A stretch of 64,000 bases of DNA from Siderastrea siderea (lineage: Eukaryota; Cnidaria; Anthozoa; Scleractinia; Rhizangiidae): the NCBI GenBank assembly GCA_964030785.1, contig OZ034971.1, forward strand, positions 42,734,804 to 42,798,803. Direction: 5' to 3'. Made by a program: the position numbers and the translations under genes. Within the stretch, counting starts at the first letter, position 1. The number at the start of each line of letters is the position of its first letter. A model generated the notes under the pieces. That model ran no database searches, had not been told where the DNA came from, and was given only the letters and a program-made list of their open reading frames with translations. Of this stretch, positions 1 through 11,233 are shown piece by piece.

Positions 1-1144
1 TAACAACTATTTACGAATTTCATGCAAGTTATGAAATGTGCATAGTTAAGTGGTATATATCACTCTCACCGGCGAGTGGTATACCGTTTTTCACTGGGTA
101 TCCAAGAGCTGCAAATAACTGTCGGTAAAATCGGCCCATGTCCGACGAAATCTTAACTTTGGTCGGACATTGTGTCTGGACAAATTTTTTTACCAAATAA
201 TAAGTAAAAAATGATAAGAAACAATTACTTCAAAAAGACTTCCACTTAAAATAATAATAAAAAAAAAACGTCCGACCACAGTTCTGTTTTGTCCGACCAA
301 AATGGAGTCTTGGACGGGCATATGTCCTGGTATCCAAACGCATGCACGTGATGTCGTATACATAACGCTGCTGATATTTAAGCGTAAACCTTGTGCTTTA
401 GCGGATCCGGAGCAAAAGAGTGTCTAAACATGTTGAAATAACCTGCAAAATCACTGTCTGCGTTGATTACTACACCTAAACTTGAGAGTGTCCTACGCAC
501 AAACTAGGGGTGTCATTCACGGAAATGGTATTGTAAAATTATTGAACTCATCTCGGGATGGTCCGAGAAACTCGGATTTGTCAAGATCAGTACCAGCTCA
601 TACCAAGGTATTTTGCGCAGTCTAAGACTCTGCTGGAAAAACAGATCTTACCAAGGGCTGTTGGAATCCAAAAAGAAAATTGAGGGTAATCGGGCATTTT
701 CCAGAGATAAGTTCGCTTAAATTTGGAAAGAAAATGCCAAACGTTGAGCGACGACTTTATTTTTTTTATTCACATCTTATTTTTTTTCCTGTATGGTTGC
801 CTTGTCGTCCAGTCAAGTCTATGACGGTTCCCTATTTTCCTAAGTTTGAACCATTGTAGTATGTATGTCCTTCATATGTTTTTTGTAGATCCAGTGGTGA
901 ACGGTTTCATTTTTTATCAGAAAAAAGGAGGCAAACTCAACGATCACAGTAGAATCTGGAAGATACAGACAGTTTACCAGATGACCAGTTGTTGTCCGCG
1001 GTTGCTGAACTGGAAAGTACCTCGACTGGAAGCCAGTCTACACACTGAACGTCAAGGTTATATTTTACTTTCTTTGATGTTACCTGACGTCTTGAACCTT
1101 CTTAAGCTCTATTATTTTACAATTGACTATATATTTCTATTCAC

Positions 1145-4100
1145 TTTACGTTACTTCACTTCACTTCACTTTACTTTACTTTACTTTACTTTACTTTACT
1201 TCACTTCACTTTGCTTTACTTCACTTCACTTCACTTTACTTCACTTCACTTCACTTCACTTTACTTTACTTCACTTCACTTCACTTCACTTTCCTTCACT
1301 TCACTTTACCTCACTTCACTTTACCTCACTTCACTTCACTTTACTTTACTTCACTTTACTTCACTTCACTTCACTTCACTTCACTTCACTTCACTTCACT
1401 TCACTTCACTTCACGTCACTTCACCTCACCTCACTTCACTTCACTTCACTTCACTTCACTTCACTTCGCTTTACTTGACTTTACTTCACTTCGCTTTACT
1501 TCACTTTACTTCACTTCACTTCACTTCACTTTACTTCACTTCACTTCACTTCACTTCACTTCACTTCACTTCATTTCACCTCACTTCACTTCACTTTACT
1601 TCACTTCACTTCACTTTACTTCGCTTCACTTCACTTCACTTTACTTCACTTCACTTCACTTCACTTCACTTCACTTCAATTCACTTCACTTCACTTCACT
1701 TCGCTTCACTTCACTTTACTTTACTTCCCTTTCCTTCGCTTTACTTTACTTTACTTCACTTGACTTGACTTGACTTGACTTGACTTGACTTTACTTCACT
1801 TCATTTCACTTTACTTTACGTTACTTCACTTTACTTTACTTCACTTTACTTTACTTTACTTCACTTCACTTCACTTCACTTTACTTTACTTTACTTTACT
1901 TCACTTCGCTTCACTTTACTTTACTTTACGTTACTTCGCTTCGTTTTACTTCACTTCACTTCACTTCACTTCACTTTACTTTACTTCACTTTGCTTTACT
2001 TCACTTTGCTTTACTTCACTTTACTTTACTTTACTTCACTTCACTTTACTTTACTTCACTTCACTTCACTTCACTTTACTTCACTTTACTTCACTTCACT
2101 TTACTTTAGTTTACTTCACTTCACTTCACTTCACTTCACCTCACTTCACTGCACCTCACTTCACTTCACTTCACTTCACTTCACTTTACTTTTCTTTACT
2201 TTACTTCACTTCACTTTACTTCACTTCACTTCACTTTACTTCACTTCACTTCACTTTACTTCGCTTCACCTCACTTCACTTTACTTCACCTCACTTCACT
2301 TTACTTCACTTCACCTCACTTCACTTCACTTCACTTTACTTTACTTTACTTTACTTTACTTTACTTTACTTTACTTTACTTTACTTCACTTCACTTCACT
2401 TCACTTTACTTTACTTTACTTCGCTTCACTTCACTTTACTTTACTTCACTTTGCTTTACTTCACTTTACTTTACTTCACTTCACTTCACTTTACTTTACT
2501 TCACTTCACTTCACTTTACTTTGCTTCGCTTCACTTCACTTCACTTCACTTCACTTCACTTTACTTTACTTTACTTCACTTCACTTTACTTTACTTTACT
2601 TTACTTTACTTTACTTCACTTTACTTTACTTTACTTTACTTTACTTCACTTCACTTCACTTCACCTCACTTCACTTCACTTCACTTCACTTCACTTTACT
2701 TTACTTCACTTCACTTCACTTCACTTCACTTTACTTTACTTTACTTTACTTCACTTCACTTTACTTCACTTTACTTCACTTTACTTCACTTCACTTCACT
2801 TTACTTCGCTTCACTTCACTTCACTTTACTTCACTTCACCTCACTTCACTTCACTTCACTTCACTTCACTTTACTTTACTTCACTTTACTTTACTTCACT
2901 TCACTTCACTTCACTTCACCTCACTTCACTGCACCTCACTTCACTTCACTTCACTTCACTTCACTTCACTTCACTTCACTTCACTTCACTTCACTTCACT
3001 TCACTTCACTTCACTTCACTTCACTTCACTTCACTTCACTTCACTTCACTTCACTTCACTTCACTTTACTTTACTTTACTTCACTTCACCTCACTTCACT
3101 TCAGTTCACTTCACTTTACTTTACTTTACTTTACTTTACTTTACTTCACTTCACTTTACTTTACTTTCCTTTACTTCGCTTTGCTTCGCTTCGCTTCACT
3201 TCGCTTTACTTCACTTTGCTTTACTTCACTTTACTTCACTTCACTTCACTTCACTTCACTTCACTTCACTTCACTTCACTTCACTTCACTTCACTTCACT
3301 TTACTTTACTTTACTTCACTTTACTTCGCTTCACTTTACTTCGCTTAACTTCACTTTACTTCACTTCACTTCACTTCACTTCACTTCACTTCACTTCACT
3401 TCACTTTACTTTACTTTACTTCACTTCACTTCACTTCACTTCACTTCACTTTACTTTACGTTACTTCACTTCACTTCACTTCACTTCACTTCACTTCACT
3501 TTACTTTACTTCGCTTCACTTTACTTTACTTCGCTTCACTTTGCTTGACTTTGCTTGACTTTGCTTCACTTTGCTTCACTTTGCTTCACTTCACTTTACT
3601 TCACTTTACTTCACTTCACTTCACTTCACTTCACTTTACTTTACTTCACTTCACTTTGCTTCACTTCGCTTTGCTTCACTTCGCTTTACTTTACTTTACT
3701 TCACTTCACTTTACTTCGCTTCATTTCACTTTGCTTCACTTTACTTCGCTTCACTTTACTTCGCTTCACTTTACTTCACTCTACTTTACTTCACTTCACT
3801 TCACTTCACTTTACTTCGCTTCGCTTTGCTTCACTTCACTTTGCTTCACTTCGGTTTACTTTACTTTACTTCACTTCACGTCACTTCACTTCACTTCACT
3901 TTACTGCACTGCACTTCACTTCACGTCACTTCACTGCACTTTACTGCACTGCACTTCACTTCACTTCACTTTACTTTACTTCACTTTGCTTCACTTCACT
4001 TCACTTCACTTTACTTCACTTCACTTCTCTTCACTTTACTTTACTTCACTTCGCTTTGCTTCACTTCACTTTGCTTCACTTCGCTTTGCTTCACTTCACT

Positions 4101-4254
4101 TCACTTCACTTCACTTTACTTCACTTCACTTCACTTTACTTTGCTTCACTTCACTTCACTTTGCTTCACTTTACTTCACTTTACTTCACTTCACTTTACT
4201 TCACTTCACTTCACTTCACTTCACTTCACTTTACTTTACTTTACTTTACTTTAC
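1145..4254. repeat. 3.1 kb pentanucleotide satellite (TTCAC/TTTAC)n
   Basis: The region is an almost pure array of 5-bp units TTCAC and TTTAC with scattered variants (TTCGC, TTTGC, TTGAC, TTCCC). No unit combination gives stop codons on the plus strand, so several frames stay open for hundreds of codons; these are not genes. Copies B and C have only about 60-75 bp of the same satellite at the same place (34613-34680 and 46981-47045), showing expansion in copy A or contraction in the others. Confidence 0.97.
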
Positions 4255-4367
4255 TTATTTATTTAGTGTTGATATATTTGTAGCATACACATATAACCGT
4301 CGTCTTAGCAATTGAGAATATCTTGTTGTCTAGCTACAAAATTGGTACGTGCATAGGCAGCCTGCTC

Positions 4368-4537
4368 GTCCTGGCTAGTTTAAATGACATTTTGAGGCTT
4401 TTTTAATCGGAGGTAGCTTCCACTAAAGAAGAATTAAAGATGGTTCGTTGGCCGGGTCACCAGCCTTTAATTCCTCTTCAGTGGAAGCTACCTCCGATTG
4501 AAAAAAGCCTCAAAATGCCATTTACACTAGCCAGGAC
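4368..4537. repeat. Long palindromic (snap-back) element
   Basis: Two arms of about 70 bp face each other around a roughly 30-bp centre: the left arm reads GTCCTGGCTAGT..CATTTTGAGGC and the right arm is its near-perfect reverse complement. The transcript or single strand would fold into a strong hairpin. Copies B (34809-34939) and C (47173-47303) keep the core of it, so it predates the duplications. It looks like a fold-back MITE; no target duplication could be fixed. Confidence 0.8.
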
Positions 4538-5109
4538 AAACATGGGAACATTGAGCTGAAATAGGCAGGCTTTATTTTAAGATATCTTGATTCTTTTATC
4601 ACCGGTTAGTCCGTTTTAGATCTCTGCAAACCTTAGGCTTAACTGCTCATATAAGCAGTGACGCTATCAATCGATTGCGTAAGAGAAGTCAGAGAACGGT
4701 GCAAGATTGACCGGAAATGAATTAAACAGGACACAATAAGTAAGTAAACAAGATTTATTTCGTGCTATTACATATATATAAATAAATATATTTCTACCCT
4801 TTTCTATTTTTAAACGAACTCCACATACAACGCGTCTGGGCTGCCAGTGGTACGTGGAAAAGAGACAGCTTAAAAAATCCACCCTTTATTTACAATATTT
4901 ATTGATTTATTTACGCATTTATTCACTGAGATCTTATTCACAGATTGTCTTCTACATTAAGAATTGAAGCAAAGCCTGTCCAGAGCCTGACTTGGATACC
5001 TAGCACTCCTTGGTAACTGAATATTTGGAGTGCTCAAATTGCAAAGGGAGAGTCGTCAGCTGAAGTCAGGGCATTCTCAATTAGCTGGACGTGGGGCACA
5101 AGAGGCAGT

Positions 5110-5475
5110 TTGCTATTATTGTCACATATGATTATGCTTGTTTGTGACACGAGGGTGGTCAGCTTGCTGAGGCAGAACAGCTTTGGAAACAGCTCATTTC
5201 AGTTACGGGAAAAAAAACTGACTGGGCAACATCACGAGGTTTGGCTCCAGCGTACTGCACACTATCTGACAGACTGTCAAACGATTGTGGAGGCTGGCAA
5301 AGACAACTGGTGCTTCTCCAAAAGTGTGGTGATCCCCTACCCCTCCCTTCGGTTCCCAAAGCAGCCTGGCTACTTACAGTATACTGCAAGGATGTTTTGG
5401 CGAGGCTTGAGGAAGTTAAGGCGTCGATTACAGCTACATTTGGCAGAGTTCTCAAGATTGACTCCACAAAGAAGG
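5110..5475 (+). pseudogene. T2 transposase-like exon remnant, copy A
   Basis: Conceptual translation, with a frame change near 5240-5340, parallels part of the T1 transposase at 7790-8090: a stretch like SLLRQNSFGNSS matches SLMRSRTIGNSS, and AAWLLTVYCKDVLARLEEVKAS..LKIDSTKKV matches AAWFLAAYVRDVYARINELKAA..LKIDSTKKV. It is a different, more diverged member (called T2 here). The next exon, still present in copy C at 48564, is missing here because copy A is deleted from just after this exon up to the T1 start at 5567. The broken frame makes it a pseudogene. Confidence 0.65.
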
Positions 5476-5566
5476 TATATCATTATAATATTGATATTTT
5501 GAAATGTACATTTACCATTCCCATTCCCAACCCACCGTCTCCCTTGTTATAATGATGATGGTGAAA

Positions 5567-6793
5567 ATGCCTAAAACGGGCCCATCGCCGAAGATTTGGC
5601 TGAAGAGGCTCACAGAGTACGCGCAAGGGAGTTTTCAGTTTGAGCGTGGTCAGAGACCAGGAAAAAACTCCTACTGGGCGAAACGACTTCAGGCAATTGA
5701 GCGCTGCCCCAAGCATAAAAATCCTGGGAACCGAGATGCCCTTGAACGTCCCATTACTTGTACTTGTGGGTTTCATGGACCTAGAAGACCAGCTCAGCAG
5801 GTGCAAACTTCAAGTTTTGTTTGAAAAAAAAATAGCGTGCAGCACCAAAGTGAATGTCCTGCTGGAATGTCCTGCTGGAAGAGGAACTCTTGCGACCACT
5901 ACCGCTAGTTCGTCTACGGTGACATCTCATAAGGTAGAGAAATCATAGCGCCATGTATAGAGTGCATTCAGAACTAGGAGGGATTCCACAAGCATTAAAG
6001 TATATTAAGTATTTATTGTACTCTCATACCGGTTATCCTTCGACCTTTCAGGTTCCTTCATCTGTCGCGCAACCGGTTCCCACACAACGAGTGCCTTCAC
6101 GTGTATCCACTTCAGTCGCGGGCGTAAGTAGCAGAGTTATAATTTCTGGAACCCGTTATGAGCCTGTATGAGCCTGTGCTAAAGCGTTATTTACCTTATT
6201 TTGTCATTTAGGTTGCTACATCGTCACAACCAAATAAAAGGCCCCACGCCCAAGACCGTGCACAAGCTGCTATGGCGACAAGCGTGAGTGTTAAGTTCTT
6301 TATTTTCATTCCCTCCGCACTTTTTATAAATAAGTTAGGTAGCCAACATTGAATTTTTCCTTTTTGTGACAGAAAACGAGTTCAACTGCTGCCCGGCCTT
6401 CCCCGACAAATTCAACTCTTGAACCTGGGAAAACTGAAGAAGTGAGTATTAATGAGGGTAACAAAGTCGACACGTTAGATTAAAAGAAACACCTCTGTGT
6501 GTGACAGCTGGTCAAGCTTTTTATTTACGTTGGAAAGCAGGCAAAGTCGTGTCAACGTGCTGTTAAGTGCCTGGTTGCACGCTATAAGATTGTTCTCTCA
6601 GTTTGGAGCTATAACAATTTTCCTTGTCTCTTTGCCACAGGAAATTCCCACGGCATCTCAATCTAGCCAGGAAAAAGAAACAGCGATTCTCAGGCCGGCT
6701 GTCCCCCAGTCAGTGCCCTCAACCTCTACTGCTTATGATTTACCCGAGCCGCTAGAAAACATGCAACAAGTTGGCAAGGGAAAAATACTGATG
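5567..6793 (+). pseudogene. T1 transposase gene, 5' exons, copy A
   Basis: An open segment from ATG 5567 to about 5820 begins MPKTGPSPKIWLKRLTEY and contains a Cys/His cluster (CTCGFHGPRRP). It is followed by short Ser/Thr/Pro-rich open blocks bounded by plausible splice sites (near 5861-5945, 6050-6125, 6212-6285, 6373-6440 and 6642-6793), all repeated in copy B at 39513-40754. I read this as the N-terminal exons of a multi-exon DDE-type transposase whose catalytic exon is 7251-8500. Exon edges are approximate. In copy B the first exon has a stop at about 39679 where copy A is open. Confidence 0.5.
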
Positions 6794-6829
6794 TGAGTAC
6801 ACATATCTCGTCATACTTAAACCCGCGAG

Positions 6830-7195
6830 TGAACTATTCTCCGCCTTATACCTTGGGCAGAGGGTCTTTTCTTTAAGTGCCCCTAAACTTTGGAACGTTT
6901 TACCTGATGCCATCAGACTATACACAGCCATTAGCACGTTTTAAGAAGCAGCTGAAGGCTTATCTTTTTTATGGCTACTTTTACATAAGCTCTAAGTCTT
7001 TAGTACTTTTATATAGTAGTAGAACCCCCTTTTAGACTCAGTTTATTATGCAATTTTTATGGACTTTGTACTTTTAGGACTGTATTTTAAGGTAACTTTA
7101 TTGTAAGGCGCTAATTATTATTATTATTATTATTATTCATTATTATTATTATTATTATTTATTATTATTATTGTTGTTGTTGTTGTTGTTGTTGT
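6830..7195 (+). mobile_element. LINE 3'-end fragment inside T1 intron
   Basis: A short, frameshifted translation matches the conserved tail of non-LTR retrotransposon reverse transcriptases (LGRGSF..PKLWNVLPDAIR..FKKQLKAYLF pattern), followed by an untranslated stretch ending in TTGTAAGGCGC and an ATT/GTT microsatellite, the usual 3' end of CR1/L2-like LINEs. It lies between T1 exons and is also present in copy B (about 40795-41145). It is too short to be functional. Confidence 0.6.
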
Positions 7196-7250
7196 TTCTC
7201 CTGCGTTCCTCTCTTTTGTTTTATTAAATTTAATGATAATTTACTTTTAG

Positions 7251-8500
7251 GTGGACGAAACTGATGAGCCCCCGGTCAAAAGGCAGGCATTGTCTCTTTC
7301 CCAGACAGCCCACAGACTACTCCAATAGACTACCGAAGGGTGGAAAGACAATATGCTCTCTGCTGATCAGAGATGGATTGGCAAAGCTCTTTTTGCCTCA
7401 CGAAAAGGTACACTGACGACTCAATTGACCAACTGGTGGTACCCGCCAGCCGCACAGACCGATGTTGGTAAACAGCCGAAAGTGGATCTGTATTTCAGGA
7501 GGCGTTTATTTCTCTGGATGCCCCGACTTGTGTGGGCAATAGATTTCCGCTGCCCTCGCTGCAACAAATCTTTGCGCTCGAAGGGTATCTATAACAGAGT
7601 TCGTCTGGTACTCGACGTCGAAGATTACTATTATTTAGCCTTTGAATATATGGATTGCGGGTCCTGCAACGGAACGTTCCTAGCATGGGATGAACGGATG
7701 CTCAATCAGTTGACTGATGGCCATCGGGCACGGTTTCCTGTAGTCTTAACGCGCACGTATGCTTGTGATCAATCTGTCATCTCGCTTATGCGATCCAGGA
7801 CCATTGGCAACAGCTCCTCAGCCTTGAAGAACAATATTGAAGAGCTTCATAGCCAGGCATGGTTGCGGAAAGTGCTCATTTACACGAGTGATTTTGAACG
7901 GCATCGTAAAGGTGTACTTGCGCTGATGCAGCGATTGCCTGTTTACGAGAGGCCACCTGCATTCAAGCGGTTGCCGACTGCTGCATGGTTCCTGGCAGCC
8001 TACGTGCGAGATGTCTACGCAAGAATAAACGAGTTGAAGGCAGCTGCAACCTCTTTCTACGGAACGATTTTGAAAATCGATTCCACTAAGAAAGTGACCA
8101 AAAAGCTTCAGGGTCTAGCGGCGAGCACGGCATCATGGGCCACGAACATTGGAAACGAGAGAGGAGAAATTGTGCTTTCCATATTGACGTCATCTGAAGC
8201 AGCCGTCTCCCTCAAGAAAGTGGCCGACGGGCTGATGTTGAGGTTCGAAAAGGCTGGGCAGCCTCCACCCGCAGTTCTTTATACTGATCGGGACTGCTGT
8301 TCTGCCGACGGATGCTCCAAGTACAAGGATTTGTTTGCAAAATGGCCTAACCTGGAGGTGCACCTAGATATTTGGCATTTTATGCGAAGATTAGCGGTGG
8401 CAGTCACCTCTGAATCCCATCCTTTGTATGGAGTGTTTATTGCAAGGCTGTCAGCTGCCATATTTGAGTGGGACGAGAGCGACTATTCTCTTTTATGCAG
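7251..8500 (+). pseudogene. T1 DDE-like transposase, catalytic exon, copy A
   Basis: The exon lies between a 3' splice site (TTACTTTTAG, to 7250) and a 5' splice site (GTGCGT, from 8501). It is open for 385 codons from ATG 7353, but an in-frame TAG sits at 7326-7328 if the exon is read from its start. Visible parts: a Cys-rich segment (CPRC..CGSC), KIDSTKK, YTDRDCC, LDIWHFMRRLA and FEWDESD, which look like the D, D and E of an RNase H-fold transposase. The same TAG is in copy B, so it predates the duplication. The protein resembles DUF6729-type transposon proteins; the superfamily is not certain. Confidence 0.6.
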
Positions 8501-8771
8501 GTGCGTTTAGCTGGGATATCTTAAAAATTTGATTTGGGCTGGGTCGAATGAAAACGTTTTGCATGAATTTTCAGCTTTTCTTACAACACTCATTACACTC
8601 TCTTATTTACACATATCAAGCTGATTTGAATTTAGACTGTTAGGCGGTTTTTAGACTGTAATCTACATTTATATAATAGCAATTTAAATTCTATATCTAT
8701 GTGAACGAGCTAGCATAGGAGGGGAAATTGAAGGTAAACATTACCCGCTTTCTGTCGTTATTTCTTAACAG

Positions 8772-9528
8772 GGATGCAATTACAAAGGACGAGCTTGCCA
8801 AGCACTGCCGGCGGAGAACAAGGGGTGTGGCCAGAACAAAGGAAAACATCGAGGCTTTGCTCCTGGCATTTTCTTCAGCCGGTGACACATTAGGTGTGCC
8901 TCTTTTTAAGAGCGAGATTAAAGAAGTGTGGATGGAGCAGCAGAAGCATTTACTCTGCATTCAAGACCCTGAGGGCATTCAATTGTATACCCTTACAGGG
9001 CATATCACCAAAGGGGGCGTTCGTTTACCCATTTACTGCTGTGCCAGGGGTTCCACCGCTCTGGAGAGTTTCCATCTTCATTTCGTGCGTATGATACCTG
9101 GTACATCGGCGAATGCGGTAAACTTCCAAGCTTACTTGCTGGATGGGATTACCCGTTGGAATGCGTCTAGATCAGCTGAGGCTCTTTCCAGTTCCAGTTC
9201 CGAGTTGCGCACGTTTGATACGAGGCTTCAAGAAAAGGTGAACAAACTCCACCCCTCTCTTTTCGGCGAACCAGTCCTTCCTAACTATCAACCACCTACA
9301 AAGTACACTGGTGAGCTGATTGGAGTCGAATATTTGTTTCACGAGACGGGAGTGAAGTTCGAATGGGGAGAGGATCTGGACCAGCAGATAGACGAGGGCT
9401 TCGTCGACCACCAGGATGAGGATAGTGATGTGTTGGACGAGTCCATTAATTCGCCAGCAGTAGCAAGATACGAACTTCCAGTCGCAGAACCAGTTGATGA
9501 AAGCGGACATGATGATGACGAGGATGAG
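8772..9528 (+). pseudogene. T1 transposase, last large exon, copy A
   Basis: A good 3' splice site (TTATTTCTTAACAG) precedes 8772 and AG|GTAAAA follows 9528. The joining phase fits exon 7251-8500 (codon split AG|G). The encoded segment begins DAITKDELAKHCRRRTRGVART and ends in an acidic tail (DESGHDDDEDE). It is collinear with T2 sequence in copy C (TLGVTLLDTARV..GTLVKGG against TLGVPLFKSEIKEV..GHITKGG). No internal stop is seen, but the upstream exon is damaged. Confidence 0.55.
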
Positions 9529-9879
9529 GTAAAAAGTAACTTGGAGATTACCATTCGTTAAATAGAAGGCCAAAATCTTTACGTATTCAGCAAAGGCTAA
9601 TAAGATTTAACAGTCGACCTTCCCTGCCTTAGCGTGCACTCTTTACTGCATAGAACGGCGTAGAAGAGCCCTTAAATTTTGTTAGCTCAATTTTGTTAGA
9701 ACAACATGGCAACAATTTTAGGAGTTTTTATCTAACTTTTATCTAAGCCCTAAATTTCGGCTTTAGTTTTGTTAGTTTGATAAACTGGGACAGCCATTAT
9801 ATGCACAGCAGATCATACAAACAAACGACGGTAAGCCTGTGTTATAACCGTTAGGTCTACAAGGGTCTACAGACATCGG

Positions 9880-10345
9880 GTCAGTCTCGGCTAATTTATC
9901 TGGAGTCTCCTCGATTTCTGCGCTTGCAGCACATGTTAGAGATGTATGGAGCAGACTTGGTTACCCGAAGGTCGCTGTAACCTCAGTTTATGGCATTCCT
10001 TTGGAGATTGATTTTACAAAGAAAATCTGTTACAAGCTTTTAAGGTTCTCAGTCTGCCAACCTGGCAACCTGGGCCACCAACGCTGGCAATAAAAGAGGA
10101 TAAGTGCTGCAGTCAGTACTAACATCTTCGGAGGGGTCCAGTTCTCTTCAAACACTAGCTGATGGTCTAGCTAAGTGCTACAATGATGCCGAGAAGACAA
10201 CAGTTGAAGTCATTTACACGGACAGAATTGCTTTTCAGAACATGGGATGTGGAAAATGGATGTCTTGCTTGCGGACTGGAACTCACTGAACGTTCACCAA
10301 GACATTTGGCACTTTATGAGGAGTTTTTGTCACTTATAGTAACGA
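9880..10345 (+). pseudogene. T3 transposase-like remnant, copy A
   Basis: Fragments in shifting frames parallel T1: ..VRDVWSRLGYPKVAVTSVYGIPLEIDFTKK corresponds to the KIDSTKK block, and QSVLTSSEGSSSLQTLADGLAKCYN..VIYTDR corresponds to the YTDRDCC block. Stops and frameshifts are frequent. It is a third, decayed relative just upstream of the Polinton insertion point, and is also present in copy B (43830-44300). Confidence 0.6.
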
Positions 10346-10497
10346 CTTAGTCGCCTACTGTGTGTCATACTATGTATGGTACCTTGATGGCTCCAGATAG
10401 CGATGGATGTATATTTTTACAAGAGGTGTTCTCTTTGAAAACACCAAAAAGGGTTTGGAGAGCTCCAACACTGATCGGTAATCGGTTGGGAGAAAGC

Positions 10498-10503
10498 ATT
10501 GAG
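10498..10503. other. Polinton target-site duplication, left
   Basis: ATTGAG directly precedes the left terminus. The same six bases follow the right terminus at 32416-32421, and the uninterrupted copy B has ATTGAG once at 44450-44455. Six-base duplications are the hallmark of Maverick/Polinton integrase. Confidence 0.95.
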
Positions 10504-10826
10504 AGTAGTAATGTCGGACCGTATGGCACAAATGGAGGCTTCTGATTGGTCGGTGACGTCATGACCGGAACCGGAAGTCACGTGTTTTTTAATAGGGGGA
10601 AACCGCTGACCAGTTGGAAAAAGGGATCGCAGGCTCATGCAACCGGAAGTCACGTGATTTGGAAAGGGAAACCGCTGACCAGTTGGAAAAAGGGATCGCA
10701 GGCTCATGCAACCGGAAGTCACGTGATTTGGAAAGGGAAACCGCTGACCAGTTGGAAAAAGGGATCGTGGGCTCAAGGGAAAGTAAAACCGCTGAGAAAA
10801 CGCGGGCTCAAAGTCCAAAGTCCAAT
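10504..10826 (+). repeat. Polinton terminal inverted repeat, left
   Basis: The 323 bp match the reverse complement of 32093-32415 with only a few differences, all towards the inner end. It holds an inverted CCAAT box (10545-10549), a perfect CRE, TGACGTCA (10554-10561), and three tandem 69-72 bp repeats, each with CACGTG (10579, 10651, 10720). Similarity fades after the CCAAAGTCCAAT near 10826. Open frames in this stretch are by-products of the repeats. Confidence 0.95.
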
Positions 10827-10940
10827 GGGAGCAGCGAGGGCGGTCCTTGACTGAAAAAAAAAACAAGAAAATAAAAAAATAATTTATTGTCATACTTTTT
10901 TTCACAATAAGTGAGAAAAAAAAAATAAGGGTTCCATGAT

Positions 10941-10992
10941 GACTTTGAGTTCCTCTTTGATGTGAGTGTTCCTTTGAGTTCCTTTTAACAGA
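10941..10992 (-). repeat. Second, subterminal inverted repeat, left
   Basis: On the minus strand this reads TTAAAAGGAACTCAAAGGAA and so on, matching 31968-32030 on the plus strand. The pair lies about 450-490 bp from each end, inside the main TIR, with diverged sequence between. The surrounding 10827-11002 is A/T-rich and has no gene; TTTATT at about 10886 can serve as poly(A) signal for the minus-strand genes. Confidence 0.7.
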
Positions 10993-11002
10993 CGACAATT
11001 CG

Positions 11003-11233
11003 TTAATGTTCAATAGAGGGTCCCCACCATTGTTTTTGACATCGAGTTATTCTTCGCCATTGGTTGTTGTCACGGATCCATTGTTGTACTTGACGTTGAT
11101 ATGCTCGATTTCTCATTAAAGGTATGGCAAAGGAACTGTAGAATGGGGGTGGTGGTGGTGGCGCCAAATGTTCTCGATCACACTGTTCACATTCGATGAT
11201 CTTGTTGGGGCAACATTTCTCACTGGTATCCAT
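11003..11233 (-). CDS. Small Cys-rich protein overlapping PolB 3' end
   Basis: The frame starts at ATG 11233, 14 bp inside the end of PolB in another frame, and gives 76 residues. It begins MDTSEKCCPNKIIECEQC, with a CC..CEQC cluster that could bind zinc, then a poly-proline run and a basic, Trp-rich C-terminus (WIRDNNQWRR, KQWWG). I do not recognise the family. The overlap suggests it is read from the same transcript as PolB or by reinitiation. The longer upstream extension of this frame is antisense-type shadow of PolB and was dropped. Confidence 0.5.
   Translation of the reverse strand: MDTSEKCCPNKIIECEQCDREHLAPPPPPPFYSSFAIPLMRNRAYQRQVQQWIRDNNQWRRITRCQKQWWGPSIEH

Larger units (their letters stand above)
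1..10503. repeat. Host tandem-repeat unit, copy A, left part
   Basis: The first bases of the window (TAACAACTATTTACGAATTT) recur at about 33472 and 45840, and collinear similarity continues through long stretches of each copy, so the window holds three tandem copies of a host segment. Copy A is interrupted by the Polinton at 10504-32415 and resumes at 32422. Compared with B it carries a huge TTCAC satellite and lacks about 3.5 kb that B has between 35955 and 39512. The stretch 1-1144 has no convincing gene; it includes a small MITE-like region (about 125-330) with inverted GTCCGACC motifs. Confidence 0.9.

Noticed and set aside
846..1140. A frame starting MNHCSMYVLHMFFVDP, also at 34317 and 46686
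   Set aside because: Conservation is explained by the tandem duplication itself; part of it also resembles non-coding repeat sequence near 38240 and 52800.
2941..3060. CRISPR-like regular repeats
   Set aside because: No spacers; a simple satellite in an animal genome.
1123..4315. Very long open frames of FTSLHFTLLYFTSL type
   Set aside because: They are translations of the pentanucleotide satellite, open in several frames at once because the repeat lacks stops.
10546..10854. Frame with three copies of a GSHVIWKGKPLTSWKKG unit, mirrored at 32020-32373
   Set aside because: It arises from the tandem repeats in the TIR, which look regulatory; the frame exists in both TIRs by symmetry and lacks a plausible start context.
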